DNA of 64,000 bases, from contig CM022369.1 in NCBI GenBank assembly GCA_011800155.1, positions 3,224,001-3,288,000 on the forward strand, read 5' to 3'. This DNA comes from Flammulina velutipes. Its lineage: Eukaryota > Basidiomycota > Agaricomycetes > Agaricales > Physalacriaceae. A program made the translations under genes and the position numbers. Positions 12,455 through 25,151 of the stretch are shown in pieces (position 1 is the stretch's first letter; every line of letters begins with the position of its first letter). The notes under the pieces were generated by a model. The model did no database searches. It had not been told where the DNA came from and was given only the letters and a program-made list of their open reading frames with translations.

Positions 12455-15400
12455 ATGTCGATGTGGTTTCAACGCCTCAAGGCTCTCAGCGTTGAGGACA
12501 TCTTCTCCAGGAAGCGCCCACCAGGTCCTCCGAGAACAATACTAGTCAACCAACCACTGCCAGCCGACTATCTAGATCACAAAGGACGAGTAAAGCCCGA
12601 ACACGTCTATGTCAACAATCAGGTTATCACCTCCAAATACACTATCCTCACATTCCTACCGCGCAACCTTCTTGAGCAGTTCAGACGCATAGCAAACATG
12701 TACGTCCTATGCTGTATCACATATGTTCTCCGCTCATTTCACCCAGCTTTTTCCTCGGACTTGCTATTCTTCAATTCTTTCCAAAGTTCTCAACCATCTC
12801 ACCTGGCGTTGTGATTCTTCCCCTCGTCATCATCATTGGACTCACTGCGCTCAAAGACGGATATGAGGATATTAAACGGCATCAATCCGACAAGGCTGTC
12901 AATCAGAGTATAGTCAAGGTGCTATCTGGCGGAAGGCTTAATCCCAACGCCGCCCAGTCGAAAAGCAAGACATTTGTCAGAGGTCTCATACCGCGGGCAC
13001 GCAGCGGCAAGGGCGCCAACTCCGACTTGGAAATCGATCATGACCATTCCGACTCCGAACAAGATTGCTGGAAGGACACACCGTGGGAAGACGTCCGTGT
13101 AGGTGACTTTGTCAAGATCAAGGACAATGCGCCCATCCCAGCCGACATCCTTATCTGTTCCACGTCCGACGACGAGAATGTCGCTTACGTCGAGACCAAG
13201 AACTTGGACGGAGAAACCAATCTGAAATCCCGCAACGCTGTTCCTGCTTTAGCTCATCTCCGTGACGCATATGCGTGCGCACATGCACCTCCCTTCCGAG
13301 TGCAATGCGATCGGCCCGAGAATAACATGTATCGGCTCAACGCTACAGTGTCCATGGACGAGCAGCAGGCCTCCGTGGACCTCCAAACAATTCTTTTGCG
13401 TGGTACTATCCTCCGAAACACTCAATGGGTCATCGGAATCGTCCTTTTTACCGGGGAGGATTCGAAGATCGTAATGAATTCCGGGAGCACACCAAGCAAG
13501 CGAAGCAAGGTCGAGAAGGAGATGAACCCTCAAGTGTAAGTGTGATGCTGCTTCTTTTCTTTGTTGTGCTGATGCCCAATCTAATAGACTTATCAATCTC
13601 GCTATTCTTGGGCTGTTAGCAACCGTCTGTGCTATAGCTGACTCTACGTTGGAGAAGCACTACTTTCCCAAAGACGCGCCTTGGCTCTTCGCCGATGACC
13701 AGAGCGATGATAATCCCTCAATCAACGGTCTTATTACTTGGGCCTTCGCACTGCTTACGTGAGTACATTACGGCCGATGAGCATGTCTTCCTGACGCTTT
13801 GATAGGTTCCAAGATATTGTTCCTATATCGCTGTATCTCTCGATTGAAGTCGTCCGCACCCTTCAGTCAGCCTTCATATACTTCGATAAGGACATCTGGT
13901 ACGAGAAGACCGACACACCGACCTTGGCACGTAGTTGGAATCTGTCGGACGACCTTGGTCAGATCCAATACATATTCTCCGATAAGACCGGAACTCTTAC
14001 CCAGGTGTGTATTATCCTCCAATTCCTGACAAGAGATGCCTATTCAATATTTGCTCGTTACTAGAATTCTATGGTCTTTCGGCAATGCTCTATTGGCGGC
14101 AAAGCATACATTGGCGACGAAGATGGTTACGAGACCAGCTCAACGGACAACTACAGCTTCAAGAAAGACACCGTCCAAACCTTTACGAAGAGCGCCGAAC
14201 CAACTACTTCGACTTTCATGCTGCCGCCATCCGTCAAAAAGCCGGACGTCGTGTTCAAAGACAAGATCTTGCAGGCTGACATGGAGACTGATCTTTCCGA
14301 GGATGCCGATCCCGAGAAACTTGCGCATGCCCGAGCGTTGAACGGTTTCTTTACCGTGTTGGCGCTATGTCATACGGCGGTCACCTATGTTGATCCTGGA
14401 ACGGGCGAGATAGAGTACAAAGCACAATCTCCAGACGAAAGTGCGCTAGTACAGGCGGCGGCTGATGTGGGTTATGTGTTTCTCGGTCGAGATCGTGAAA
14501 CCCTATCAATGCGGACGCCATCCTCGGACGAGCCAGAGCGTTACGAGCTGCTCAACATCCTCGAGTTCACTTCTGCGAGGAAAAGGATGAGTGTGGTGTT
14601 GAGGCGATTGGATACGGACGACGGGAGACTCTTCTTGCTAACAAAGGGGGCCGACAATGTCATCTTCGATCGTTTACGCTCTGGAGGAGATGATCTCAAG
14701 GCAGCTACGGAGAGGCATCTCAGCCAATTTGCCAATGAGGGTTTGAGGACGTTGACTCTGGCGTACAAGGTTGTTTCACGTAAGTACTTCAACCATTGCA
14801 GAGCTAAGTCTAAACGTGTCACAGACTCGGACTACGCCTCATGGAGCGCGCGATACCATCAGGCATCCGTCTCTATGGACGAGCGTGAAGAGAAGATCGA
14901 CGCCCTATCTGAGGAATTGGAGAAGGACCTCCGTCTCTTGGGTGCCACTGCCATTGAGGATCGGCTTCAAGATGGTGTTCCAGAGACTATAGCTGACCTC
15001 AAGCGTGCTGGTATAAAGATCTGGGTCGCTACTGGCGATAAGTTAGAAACTGCCATCGGTAAGTTTCAGCCTGATACGTTATCCAGCTCTAACAGATTGC
15101 CTATCAGCCATTGGACGGAGTACCAACCTCGTGGCTCATGATTCCAATATCATCATCGTTCGAGGTGGCGGGACTAAGCCGGTCGAGAAGCAAATGTCAG
15201 ATGCTATGGCCAAATTCTTCCCAGAGATTACCGACATGGAGCCTGTCCGTCCCAAGACTCCCACTGCCTCAGAGTCCAAGCCGTATGAGCTTTCTCGCGT
15301 GGAAACAGGCGTGTCTGTTGTGGGTCCAAACAACGGAGATCGCCCGGGAGGATTCATCCTGGTCGTTGATGGTGCAGCGCTGACGGAAGTGTTCAAAGGA

Positions 15401-17335
15401 GAGTACGCAAAGAAGCTGCTGCTGAAACTTGGGACGACCTGCGAAGGTGTTATTTGCTGTCGTGTGTCACCGTTGCAGAAAGCGTTGGTCGTGAGGTTAG
15501 TCAAGGATAACCTCCGTGTCATGACGCTCGCCATTGGCGATGGGGCGAACGATGTCTCGATGATCCAGGTAAGGAGTTCTCAGATTGTTTGCATGAGACG
15601 GTGGATCTGATGGATGCTTAGGCTGCCGACGTAGGGGTCGGTATTTCTGGCGAAGAAGGCTTACAAGCTGCCAATTCATCGGACTATGCTATTGGTCAAG
15701 TATGTTGATTATTGCCAGACATGGTCTCCAGCTAATGATGTTTTAGTTCCGTTTCTTGAAGAAGCTTCTTCTTGTTCACGGACATTGGTCTTACGCTCGT
15801 AATGGCACACTGTGAGTGTCTTTGGGATTGTTTCGGTGACTTTCTAATGCTCTGATAGCATTCTCAACTTTTTCTACAAAAATGTTGTTCCCATGGGCAT
15901 TAAATTTTGGTTTCAAATTTACAATGGCTGGAGTGCAAGCTTGTATGTCTTCTTCGTCTTTCTCTGATGCATCAGTAATTCTGACCTTTCGAACAGCGTA
16001 TTCGACTATGTCTACATCCTATTTTGGAATTCCCTGTGGACATTACTCGGCGTTGTGGGAATTGGTTTGTTCGATCGCATATTAGGTACGACATTTTCTA
16101 TGATTTCGGAAGAGACAGAAAATTGACCTACCACTAGACGCTCAAGTTCTTCTTGACATGCCGGAGCTCTATCATTTCGGTCGTGAAAAGTATTGGTTCA
16201 GCATGAAGGACTTTTACATCTACATGTTTGACGGCTTGTACCAGGTAAGTTCCTTACTGCTTCTGGTTGGGTGGTTACTGAGATGTGTTGTTAGTCGGTT
16301 ATCATCTTCTTCATTATCTGCTATGCAGCGTTCTCGCCCACGTCAAGGAGTGATGGATATGATCAGTATCTATACGAGTTTTCGACTGTACGTTGGCCAG
16401 GATGCGGTTTACACCTATTCTGACATTCATCTATAGACGATGGCCATTGCTGGTGTCATGGTCGCAAACATATTTACGGGTATGGCTGCAGCTGCATGGA
16501 CGTGGTGGCTGGTGTTCGCCGTGTCTTTTGGCATTGTCCTCGTTTGGGGATTCACAGTGAGTGTCTCAAAAATTAGACCGCCGGTAATCTGACAAGTGCA
16601 CGTAGTTTATTTATTCACTTATCTCACCTGGTACGTTCAGTTTACGATATCTTTATCAGGACCACATTGACGCACTACTTAGGTTATGCTGCGACTACAC
16701 TCTACGGAAACTACTATTTATTGTCTACATCGGCTCTATTCTGGCTTTCTCTTCCCATTGCCATCTTCCTGTCGCTGGCTCCTCGTTACATCGCCAAGGC
16801 GTACAAATTTGGCTTCGCCCCAAACGACATTGACATCGTACGATACATACGAAAGAACGATCCGTACCGTGATCTACGACACGATTCCTCGACGCATCTG
16901 GGTATCGGGATGACCGTCATGAAGGAGAATCGCGGTCGCACCCGTACATCGACGATAGCCTCACGGCGTTCCTCGAGGGCAAGCAGTCTCATGACGATCA
17001 ACGAAGACCTCCATCCGAACTACGTCATGGACATTCGTAGGCAGAGCCGGACGGACATGTCTACGGGCTTGGTGTCCGTTGATCGTGGGTTCGATTTCGC
17101 GACGGAGGAGCATGGGGTAGCGATGCAGAGGATACAAACCAATCTCTCGGAGCGACGGTCGAGTCGTATGCCAGCGCCTCCAGATCCTGACGAGTACCCG
17201 GATTTACCGTCTCCCAAGTCACCAACGGGATCATCGCGCAAAGGGAAGGAGAGACATATGCTCGACTCGTTAAGGCGGGGTATCATGAAAAAGAAAACTC
17301 CAACCACTGGGAAACGGCCCTCTACGTCGGACTGA
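12455..17335 (+). CDS. P4-type ATPase, phospholipid flippase (DNF-like)
   Basis: This integral membrane pump moves phospholipids to the cytosolic leaflet of the plasma membrane, Golgi or endosomes, usually with a CDC50-family partner. The N-terminus has [20 protein letters not shown] before TM1. The actuator loop carries LDGETNLK. The phosphorylation site is [10 protein letters not shown] (about 13.98 kb), with a [11 protein letters not shown] nucleotide-binding segment, [11 protein letters not shown] and [12 protein letters not shown] hinge motifs. C-terminal transmembrane segments are spread over many small exons (15.6-16.8 kb). A Ser/Arg-rich cytosolic tail follows, ending PSTSD. A charged insert in the first loop (near 13.0 kb) and the PGPPRT start suggest the DNF rather than the DRS2 branch; this is an inference. 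About 14 exons. It is transcribed away from the kinase cluster. Confidence 0.92.
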
Positions 17336-18237
17336 TTCTATTTCTATTGTGCATGTTTATCCTTCATCTTTTTACCTTGTATATTCCTTCTCGTTCGCGT
17401 CATTCATTCATCGCTACATACATAAAATGTACTACATAGTTGTATCCACCACCCCCAGCACGTGCATTGTTTAAGTATTGTTATCCTAATAGACGTTATC
17501 GAGGCTGCCAGCCTGGCGCTTCATACCTAGGATTTTCATGCATTGGACTTTGCGCCACACATACTACTCCGGCATATCAACTCCCCTACCGTGCACAACG
17601 GCAGATTATGCCTAATCTCGATAATCACATAGTCTAAACGACTTCTATAATCATATGGTCATTCGTAACAGGGCCATCTCTCGTCCATCTCGTCAGCATC
17701 TCTCCTCATCTCTCTTGCTTCCAGACGCTCCGGAGAATTGAGCGTCTTACTCCGTGTCCTCTTCGGGCCCGGACATCTGACTCTGATTGACTCACAGGGA
17801 AACGGGGCGATCTTCAACAGACTCAGTCATGAGGTACACGCTCTGTGGCGCAATCTACCATCCGTTCTTCCGAATATGATGCAACAGAAAACAATTTGAT
17901 TTTTTTACACTGAATAATTTAATAGCTTTGAGAGTCATGGCAGCAGGACTATAGACTGGTACATCTAGTAGGCACCAAGTCAGACAACGATAGTGTATAA
18001 AACAAATACAAAGCAGTCAACGGAGAAATAAAAGTCACTAGGTGAGAAAGACGAAATCAAAAGCTATCCAAACTATGACCAGTACAATGTACAGGCAACG
18101 AACCAGCCCCAAATGAGGGCGTATCCTCTTCCCCCGCAGGGCCTGAGGTGCTCTCTCTGCCTGAGCTCGGCCATTCCTATCAAAGCCAGTTCAAAAGCGC
18201 GGTGCCCTCGTTATGAGATAGACGAGGGCATCACATC
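17336..18237. other. Convergent intergenic region, no gene seen
   Basis: About 900 bp lie between the 3' ends of the flippase and the AP-1-like factor. I see only 3' flanking sequence. It contains the 9-mer TGCGCCACA (17551-17559) and its reverse complement (17844-17852), discussed under findings. Confidence 0.5.
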
Positions 18238-20138
18238 TATGGCCCATGCTTAGCCATGGAGAGCTGATTGAGAATTGAATTCACCCCGGACGGCTCTAAT
18301 ACCACTTTGGATCCATCGCATTTCGCCTTGTTCGAGAACTCTGTACACAGCTCGTTGATATCACAATCCTACGATGCACATTAGTTAAACATCCACCGAC
18401 ACAGAGGATGGGCTTACTTTGAATTTGGGGTTGGATGTGATAGTGCGCCATGCAGTCAGCACTTCGATATTCTGATCACTCTTGCTCGTTTTCGGGAAGC
18501 TCGAAGATCCCTGACATGCAACGACAGGTCCAAATGGCATATCAGGCAATTCCTTGCGAGACAAGGACGACTGAGTGACGAATGGCGACATGCCCTCTGC
18601 GGCCATATGCTCAGTGCATTTCGACTTGTTTCCTGGGCACTTGCCCCCATTGTGTCCAGTCTCCGACTCGGACGCAGAGGAATTGCCGTCGCGAGGGGTT
18701 CCGAACAGACTGGGGTCTGACCCCGGAGATTCGGATGACGAGGTCGAGTTAGTAGGGGAATGCATGTTGTTGAGACCACTATGGTGCACAATAGGACTGA
18801 TGCTAGATGATGGTGAGGATCCGTTCGTGTGGCCGAGGGCGTTCACACCACCCAAGCCGTTTACCGGGCTGAGGTAGTTGCCAAAGAGATCATCCAGTGT
18901 TCCTGTATCAGTCGAATCGGTGGGCGATGCCCAAGATGAGAAGTTATTCATATCGAAGTTGAATGAATTCGGACTGGTCGCGTGAGAGTCGTTTACGTTA
19001 GGAGGGGAAGGGGTAGGAGTGCTATCGAACAGCGAGGCCAAGGAGAAATACTGAGAATTGTGGGCAATGGTTGTCAGATTGGAGGTGAGGTATCCTCCTT
19101 CACGTCGGAATCCAAAGTCGTGATCCATGGTACTCGCGTCGCTTGTAGCAGTGGGCTCTGCCGGTTGGTCCAGGAGGTCTAACACTGAAGGATCAAACGC
19201 TTGGAGAGAACTGAGATCCAGCGGATTTGTGTATTTGTTGTTCGCCGCCTTGGGTGGACTCTTGGTGAAAGAAGACGTGTAAGAAGTTGGCGCTGGCGGT
19301 GAGAGCATGGATGACGATTGTGGTGAGGTGGATGATTGTCCGTTCTTCGGAACTTGGAAGGTGAACGAAGTGTCCTTGAGCGCCATGTTCTCTGACTGCA
19401 ATCGCGCCAAAAGATCACGGAGGTTGACATTCTCGTTCTCTGCGGCCTCGCTGCGAGCTTCAAGAGCAGCCACCTTGTCCTCGAGCTGGATGGAAGATCA
19501 GTTGCGTTGTACGACGTATAGAATCGTCGCTTACATCCTTGACGTGCTTCTCCTTTCTCTCTCTGAAGGCACGCTGAGCAGCTCTGTTCTGCTCCTTGCG
19601 CTTCATGAGGCGCCCTTCGTCCTTCTGAAGCTAAGAATCGAGCCGAACGCTTTGAGAAGCAGTACTCACTGTTTGACCGCCCGACTTGCGCCTGGAGTTG
19701 CTGCCGTTCTTTTTGTTGTTCGAGGCTGCGTGCGGCTTAGATGGATTATAGACGAGGACGAAGGGGGTACTCACAAGTATGCTGGGTCTTTGAGTTCGGC
19801 CCCTCTTCGAGATCATCTTCGCTCGCCTTGCGCTTCAGATCGCTCCTGTCGTTGTATCCATCATCGTCATCGTCGTCTCGCTGCTTGTCGCCATTCCGAG
19901 GAGGACTGGGACTGCTGTCCTCGGATGGCGGGGTGAAACCTGGCAGCGAGAAGCGCGAAATGTCTTGGGGATCGATACTGTGCGTTGCGAAATCTCCAGA
20001 GATGTTCAAAGTGGGCGAAGAGGATGCAGGGAATTGTTTTTGAAGAAGAGCGAGAAAGTCGTCGTCGGCGAGCTGCGAGAAGGTATTGGCCTGGGAAAGG
20101 TCCCAGAGCGGGGTGATATCAGCGAAGGATGTATCCAT
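18238..20138 (-). CDS. AP-1/Yap1/Pap1-like bZIP transcription factor with redox cysteine domains
   Basis: This is a nuclear regulator of oxidative-stress genes in the PAP1 subfamily. The ATG at 20138 gives MDTSFADITPLWDLS; a longer in-frame start at 20267 adds Ser-rich sequence that looks like leader. The basic region has NRAAQRAFRERKEKH (about 19.55-19.6 kb) followed by a leucine-zipper heptad array across an intron (KVAALEARSEAAENENVNLR). A central Ser/Pro/Asn-rich activation region follows. Two cysteine clusters fit the n-CRD (KCPGNKSKC, about 18.63 kb) and c-CRD. The last exon (18238 to about 18371) supplies DCDINELC...KAKC, with a likely export-signal overlap. Four or five exons. In the family, disulphides between these clusters mask nuclear export after peroxide stress; that is family knowledge, not shown here. 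Confidence 0.9.
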
Positions 20139-21258
20139 CTTTGAGCTCAACGTTGGGAACGACGAAGGGAACGACGAGAACGACGACGAGAGAGATAAGA
20201 TGGCCTGCGCTGGCCTCGACGGCGTCCAAAAGTCGATTGGCGACTCGAGGTTGCTAGAAGAAATCACTTACTCAGCATTCCTCTCGCTCAGCCGTTGTAG
20301 GCCGTTATTTGGCTGCCGCGTGGCCCCTGCCGAAAGTCCGCCGTCCAATCACAGCGATATACGTCACGTGTGGCGCCATCAACATCTTCGTTCCAGAGGA
20401 CCCCCGACAACCACGCCAAAGATCGATACTCAAATTGCCCGAAATCGGACATTCTTCTGCACACATTTTTGGCCTAAACCTCCCAAAATCTTCTGCACCG
20501 GCGATTACAGTATATTTGCAGGAGTATACATATATTCTTTGATTTCTTACTACGAAATGGTCTCAAAATACTAGAAACTTAGATAACAATCATAATGAAG
20601 TATTAAGGCTCTATCAAAGTAAACCGTCCCTCAGAAAAGATACGACATCGTCCTTCCTGACCTTCTCAACAATCTCGATCCGGGCTTGACATGAATGCTC
20701 TGCTTCGATGAACACACCTTCTAACCATGTAGAGGGTGCGAAGCTGTAGTATTGGACTCAAAGAGAATGTCAGGCTGGGCTAAATATATATTCAACCAAC
20801 CGGTGTAATTAGTGATGCACTATACATCCCTTAGGATGTACTGACCACTTCGTGTATATATTCCTGCAAATACACTTCATTTGACCTGCCAAAACATCAA
20901 AATTGTTCTGCACAGGTCGAACATCAAATTTCCGAGTTTAGGTCTTTAACTTGAATGTGGCGTAAGCGTAAAATAAATCACACTCTCAGTGCTTGAATTG
21001 ACTTATCCACTCTAAATCCGGAAAATCCTAGTATCGGTGTAATCCAGACAATCAAACTACTGTTTGAGTACAATTATCACCAAGCTGGATTACCTACATC
21101 ACCTTGCAAGTTGCAACATTTCTTCTGTTCACGCACAAACCTATCTCTGCCCCTGTCATTTTCTCATGCACAGTTTGATCTTACATTTTCGTCACAAGTC
21201 CTATTTTCTTCTGGATTCCGCCCTAACATTTTGGCCAAAACCCCAAATTTTGCACACC
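20139..21258. other. AT-rich gene-free tract with weak dispersed repeats
   Basis: No gene is seen. The upstream side of the bZIP gene has a TCACGTG element (20364-20370). Further right, a sequence of the form TTTTTGGCCTAAACC (near 20.47 kb) recurs diverged as TTTTGGCCAAAACCCC (near 21.23 kb). GTATATTTGCAGG (near 20.51 kb) has an inverted partner CCTGCAAATACAC (near 20.86 kb). These look like decayed transposon pieces. Confidence 0.4.
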
Positions 21259-22541
21259 TTAACCTATGAAGGCCGGCCAAAATAATATTTCGGGGGCTAT
21301 ACTCAATTAGCGTGAGTTACACACAGAGAATTCGACTTAGTGATGTACACAAAGCTAGAGAAGTCTATGTTCTTTTGCTGGACATATATCGCCAAATTGA
21401 CAAGTCAAAATATCTGTATTAGTATCAAGCAGTACAGAGGTCAAGCATAAGAAATATCAAGCTCTATATAGTTAGTATTACAGTTGTCACTTTGCACAAG
21501 ATCATCTGCAAGATTTGGTTGCTCCATGAGGTTGTCGAGGGCATGGGGAGCTCGAGGTCGAAGGGGGAGCGGGCAGGTGCAAGAGATCAATGGCTGAGGT
21601 GAACCTGTTTGCTTGCGGGAGTGCAATGCGGCGGTCAATGAGCAAAGGTAGATTTTAAATAGTATTTAGGACCAACAATGAAATATCAAGACTACAGGCA
21701 TCACTTCAATTGGAGTATTAACCGTGACCTCAAATTTGCAGCTGAAATCATGATATATGTCCAGCAAAAGAGCCCTATTGTTAGAGCATATATCACAGAG
21801 ATATACTTAGTGCCTGCACGTGAGAGAGATTTAGTGTGCGTGAGAGATATACTTAGTGAGCGCAACACGGCAAGAGAGATACTTAGCTCATAAAATCAGT
21901 CTGAGGAGAGACACTTAACAGGATGAAAGGTGATACTTAGCGATACTATGCTGGCCATTATGTCATTGACTCGTGATATGCAGCATAAGTGTCATGTGGC
22001 GCAGGCCAAGTGCTCAGTACTCATGGAAATGGTCACATGATTATTTATGTCGCATATCAGTGATCGCGGTTCTTGAACTGTGGCGCATAGACTGGTATGC
22101 AAAGTCGTGAGCACCGGGACCGGGGTGAGTCCAAACTTTGGACAGACAGCTTGATGCACAACTCACACGGATTTACACTTTGTCATGCCTTTAGGAAAAG
22201 CAATAATTAACATGCCTTTCTAATTCGAAGTTCCCGCAAGAGGACTTAGCCTCAGCACTTGCCAGTTGCCACTACCGTTGCGCGCGCGGCCATTGCCGGG
22301 CATGCCGGTGGCATCTTCAACTCTGTGTATCTCACTGAGGTTTTACGCACTAAGTATCTCTCTCATTTACACTAAGTATCTCCTTTGCACAGACTCAGTA
22401 TTACCACTATCATGGCCTACTGAGTATGGTTCTCATACACTCTAAATATATAGAATCACATTGAGTTTTCTGTGTGTGACTCGCATTGATTGAGTGTAGC
22501 TCCCGAAATATTATTTTGGCATTCGGGCCTTCATATTAACC
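21259..22541. mobile_element. Non-autonomous inverted-repeat element A (about 1.28 kb)
   Basis: The terminal arms at about 21259-21330 and 22463-22541 are reverse complements at roughly 80 percent over about 72-78 bp. The shared core includes AAAATAATATTTCGGG and ACTCAAT. Both outer ends carry TTAA (21259-21262 and 22536-22539), next to TATGAAGGCC. Inside, variants of GAGATACTTAGTG occur several times in one orientation near 21.80-21.94 kb, and twice inverted near 22.35-22.38 kb. There is no transposase frame. TTAA at both ends hints at a TTAA-targeting (piggyBac-like) family, but the arms do not start identically after it, so the class is uncertain. Confidence 0.6.
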
Positions 22542-22557
22542 TTTGGCCTGGTAGTAC

Positions 22558-23201
22558 TACGGTAGGCGGATTGGTTGCAGTTCGTTTCCGATTTTTTGCA
22601 ATCATACTTTGGTGTTGGTGTGCCCACTGCCGGCTTCCAGGTTGGATCGGATATCCAGACAGCCAAAGTGTTGAGTAGCACATTAGTAGGGCCATTAAAG
22701 CTTCGTTATATTAGTAAAAATTGCAGTAGATACATACGGGGCTCCCCAAAATGTCCAGATCTGGAACAGAGTTGAATGTGGCGCACATTGAGCTTCTTGG
22801 AGGTGGCGGCAGAATTCTGGAGGCCAAGTTATCGATATCGGATATATGTAGATGAGTATAACTGCTTACATCTACATAACCCTAACTGCTTACATCTACA
22901 CAAATATGCAAGAGCCAAGTGCCACGTGTGGCGCGATCTAGTTGACAATCTGCTTGAGTCCTAGTCCAGACTGCGTTTACTACTTACCACAGGAATATAA
23001 TATTTATTCTCATCTTTTTATGACTTGCATTTCTATCTACTGTATTTTCTGCTAATATAACGACGCTCTAATGGCCCTACTAATGTGCTACCCAACACTT
23101 TGGCTGTCTAAATATCCGATCCAACCCGGAAGCCGACACACCAACGCCAAAGTCTGATTGTAAAAAATCGAAAACGAACTGTGACCAATCTGCCTATCGT
23201 A
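22558..23201. mobile_element. Fold-back/MITE-like element B (about 0.64 kb, long terminal inverted repeats)
   Basis: The left arm (about 22558-22721) and right arm (about 23044-23201) are reverse complements at close to 90 percent over about 160 bp. Shared blocks include CAGCCAAAGTGTTG and CACATTAGTAGGGCCATTA. The left arm has a small insertion near 22.63 kb. The roughly 320 bp loop has no coding frame and contains a short direct repeat of TAACTGCTTACATCTACA (about 22.86-22.90 kb). A possible imperfect 9-bp flanking repeat (ctggtagta on the left, ctggttgtc on the right, 7 of 9) may be a decayed target-site duplication. It lies just downstream of the ERF4 gene and about 16 bp from element A. 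Confidence 0.72.
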
Positions 23202-23222
23202 CTGGTTGTCGGGGGTCCCACC

Positions 23223-24742
23223 TCAATGAATGGCCCTTGTTCTCCCCGGGGAATACTCCACTGCGATTCGATGAAACTCGGGAGCTCTCAACATGCGGCA
23301 ATTAGACAAGGTCCCAGTATTCATTAGAGAAAAGGTAGATCCTAACATAAACGAGTGGAGGGAGCTCCTCCTCAACCTTGGGAGGCGCGTCCGGGCAGTA
23401 AGTACATCCGCGAAACAATAAAAATAACAGTAGGAAGGACTCGGGATCAACGGGGGTAAACTTGGCCTCACTGGAATGTCGTCAGTCAGTCTGGATTTTA
23501 GTTGCGAGGATCGACGGGCACCCACATAATACTCAATTTCCATCTGTTCCGAGGAGATAAAACGATCAATAAAGGGACCACTCGTGGTGATACTGACTCA
23601 CAAATAGAAACGCGATGTCGCCGGGCCATAAAAGATTCAGGCCAGCCGGGTTGTACAGGTCCCTATTCAGTTGGGCGAACAGATCCTTGAGCCGCTCAAT
23701 CTCCTACATACAAAGGTATCAGCACGCAGCACACTCGAGGCGTACAAGTTTCAGGACCTTGTCGTAATGCGAGGTAATAATCAGCCGAGAGAGGTATAGT
23801 GTCACTATCGCTAGAACGTTATCCAGCGCCGACATCTTCATGCTGTGTGCCTCTATCAATCTCTCGTTGATAGCGTTGATGGACTCTAAGAATTTTGTCG
23901 GGGTTATCTGCGTTCAGTGAGTAATCGGCTGCTGCGTGTAACCCACGAGCCACTCACACGTCCTTCAAGCTCAAGCGGATAGATCGGAGCAAACTGTATG
24001 AGTTCACCTCCAGTATAGTCCCGTTCGACACGAATGACCTCGCGAGGATGGTGTTGTCCGATATGGCCTACGGGCATCGTTCCAAACGCAGAGTCCGCAG
24101 GTGGGGGCCCAAAGTAATACGACGACTTGGGTACCAGTCTTCTCGACTGCCTAGAACGTAGGTGAGAAGGGAGAGTAAAAGTACCGTTATCACTCACGAT
24201 GGACGTATAACCTTGGCTCCTCCGCCATATTCCCGATGTCCGTTATTCGACGGAGGCCCTATCACTTCCCAAGGCGGGGGAGAGGGCGCAACCTGGCCTT
24301 TAATATGCGAATTGCGTGGTGAGGGCGAGGGAGTTGATTTGGCACTGTCCAAGTGATCTGTATAACGCAGACGGCCGTTGGCATCCAGTAGCGACTCTCC
24401 TAGATCCACAACGACCGTCGCTTCCTGTGTATGGTCTGCAGAGCCCTCTCGCAATGGGTGCCAGTCTTTCTCGCCCTCCTTGGTGTCGGCAGTCGTCGTG
24501 GAAGCCCGCGGAACAGCATCCAAGTCTTCGCTTTCCTGGTCCTTCCGTAAGACCGCGCCAGTATTTCTAGACAGTGTAGCCTCTTCCAGTTTCCATGTCA
24601 CGTCCGATTCGCCCATTGCAGCACTTTGGCGGTTGCTAGCAAGAGATAAAGACGAGGTTGAGTGGGGGGATGCATCGTGGGTTTGCTGCGGTGTCACGTC
24701 GTACGGTGACAGAGCATGGATGTCGAGTACTTCACTTGTCAT
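23223..24742 (-). CDS. ERF4: ERF4/Golgin-A7 family protein, accessory subunit of DHHC Ras palmitoyltransferase
   Basis: In yeast, Erf4 forms the Erf2-Erf4 complex that palmitoylates Ras at the endoplasmic reticulum. The C-terminal half here has the family pattern: VIRVERDYTGGELIQFAP, YPLELEGR, then across introns ITPTKFLESINAINERLIEA, SALDNVLAILT, SHYDKVLKL, EIERLKDLFAQLN, DLYNPAGLNLLWPGDIAFLF and MEIEYYV. The N-terminal half (24.2-24.74 kb) is Ser/Pro-rich and poorly conserved. The ATG at 24742 is preferred because an upstream in-frame ATG at 24931 would add a hydrophobic stretch not expected in a cytosolic subunit. At least five exons. The 3' end is uncertain: the frame runs to 23223, but an intron may begin at the GTGAGG donor just below 23471. 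It is divergent from the left RdRP gene. Confidence 0.82.
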
Positions 24743-25151
24743 GGCTTCATCGATACGGGCGACGTTGGACCAAGAAAAAGTGAACCTGAACCCGCTCACA
24801 ATTGTGATGGTGGTCAAAATCCAGGGTAACCAACAAAGTAACATGCTTGAGGTTAGGGCTACGGGCCGACTCGTCCGAGTTGCGCCACTTGGTGCTTCGT
24901 ATCGACCAACAATATTGGAATCTTGAATCATTCAACTAGTCAAAAGAAGCCCTTCTGGCAACGGAAATGAGTGCGTTATGAATGATTCTTTTTGACGTGT
25001 CGTAATGAATTGATGGAGGACTTGTCTCTTGTCTTCCACCATCAGTGCAAATGGCAAATGCGTCCATCTCACATGCCGGGTCATCAGCATACCGTGTGGG
25101 AATGGGATGGTCGAACCATCTGCATGTCCTCATCTGTTTGTGACCACCGCC

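Noticed and set aside
20086..20574. Plus-strand frame over the bZIP 1 promoter and first exon
   Set aside because: It overlaps the conserved minus-strand first exon and continues into AT-rich non-coding DNA.
21678..21893. Short plus-strand frame inside element A
   Set aside because: It consists largely of the GATACTTAGTG-type repeats and shows no protein-like pattern.
22776..22964. Short plus-strand frame within the loop of element B
   Set aside because: Its repeated residues come from the TAACTGCTTACATCTACA direct repeat, not from a coding constraint.
25029..25151. In-frame upstream extension of RdRP copy 1 by 41 codons
   Set aside because: The paralogous copy 2 starts at the residue corresponding to 25152, and upstream homology to it is nucleotide-level promoter similarity without frame conservation.
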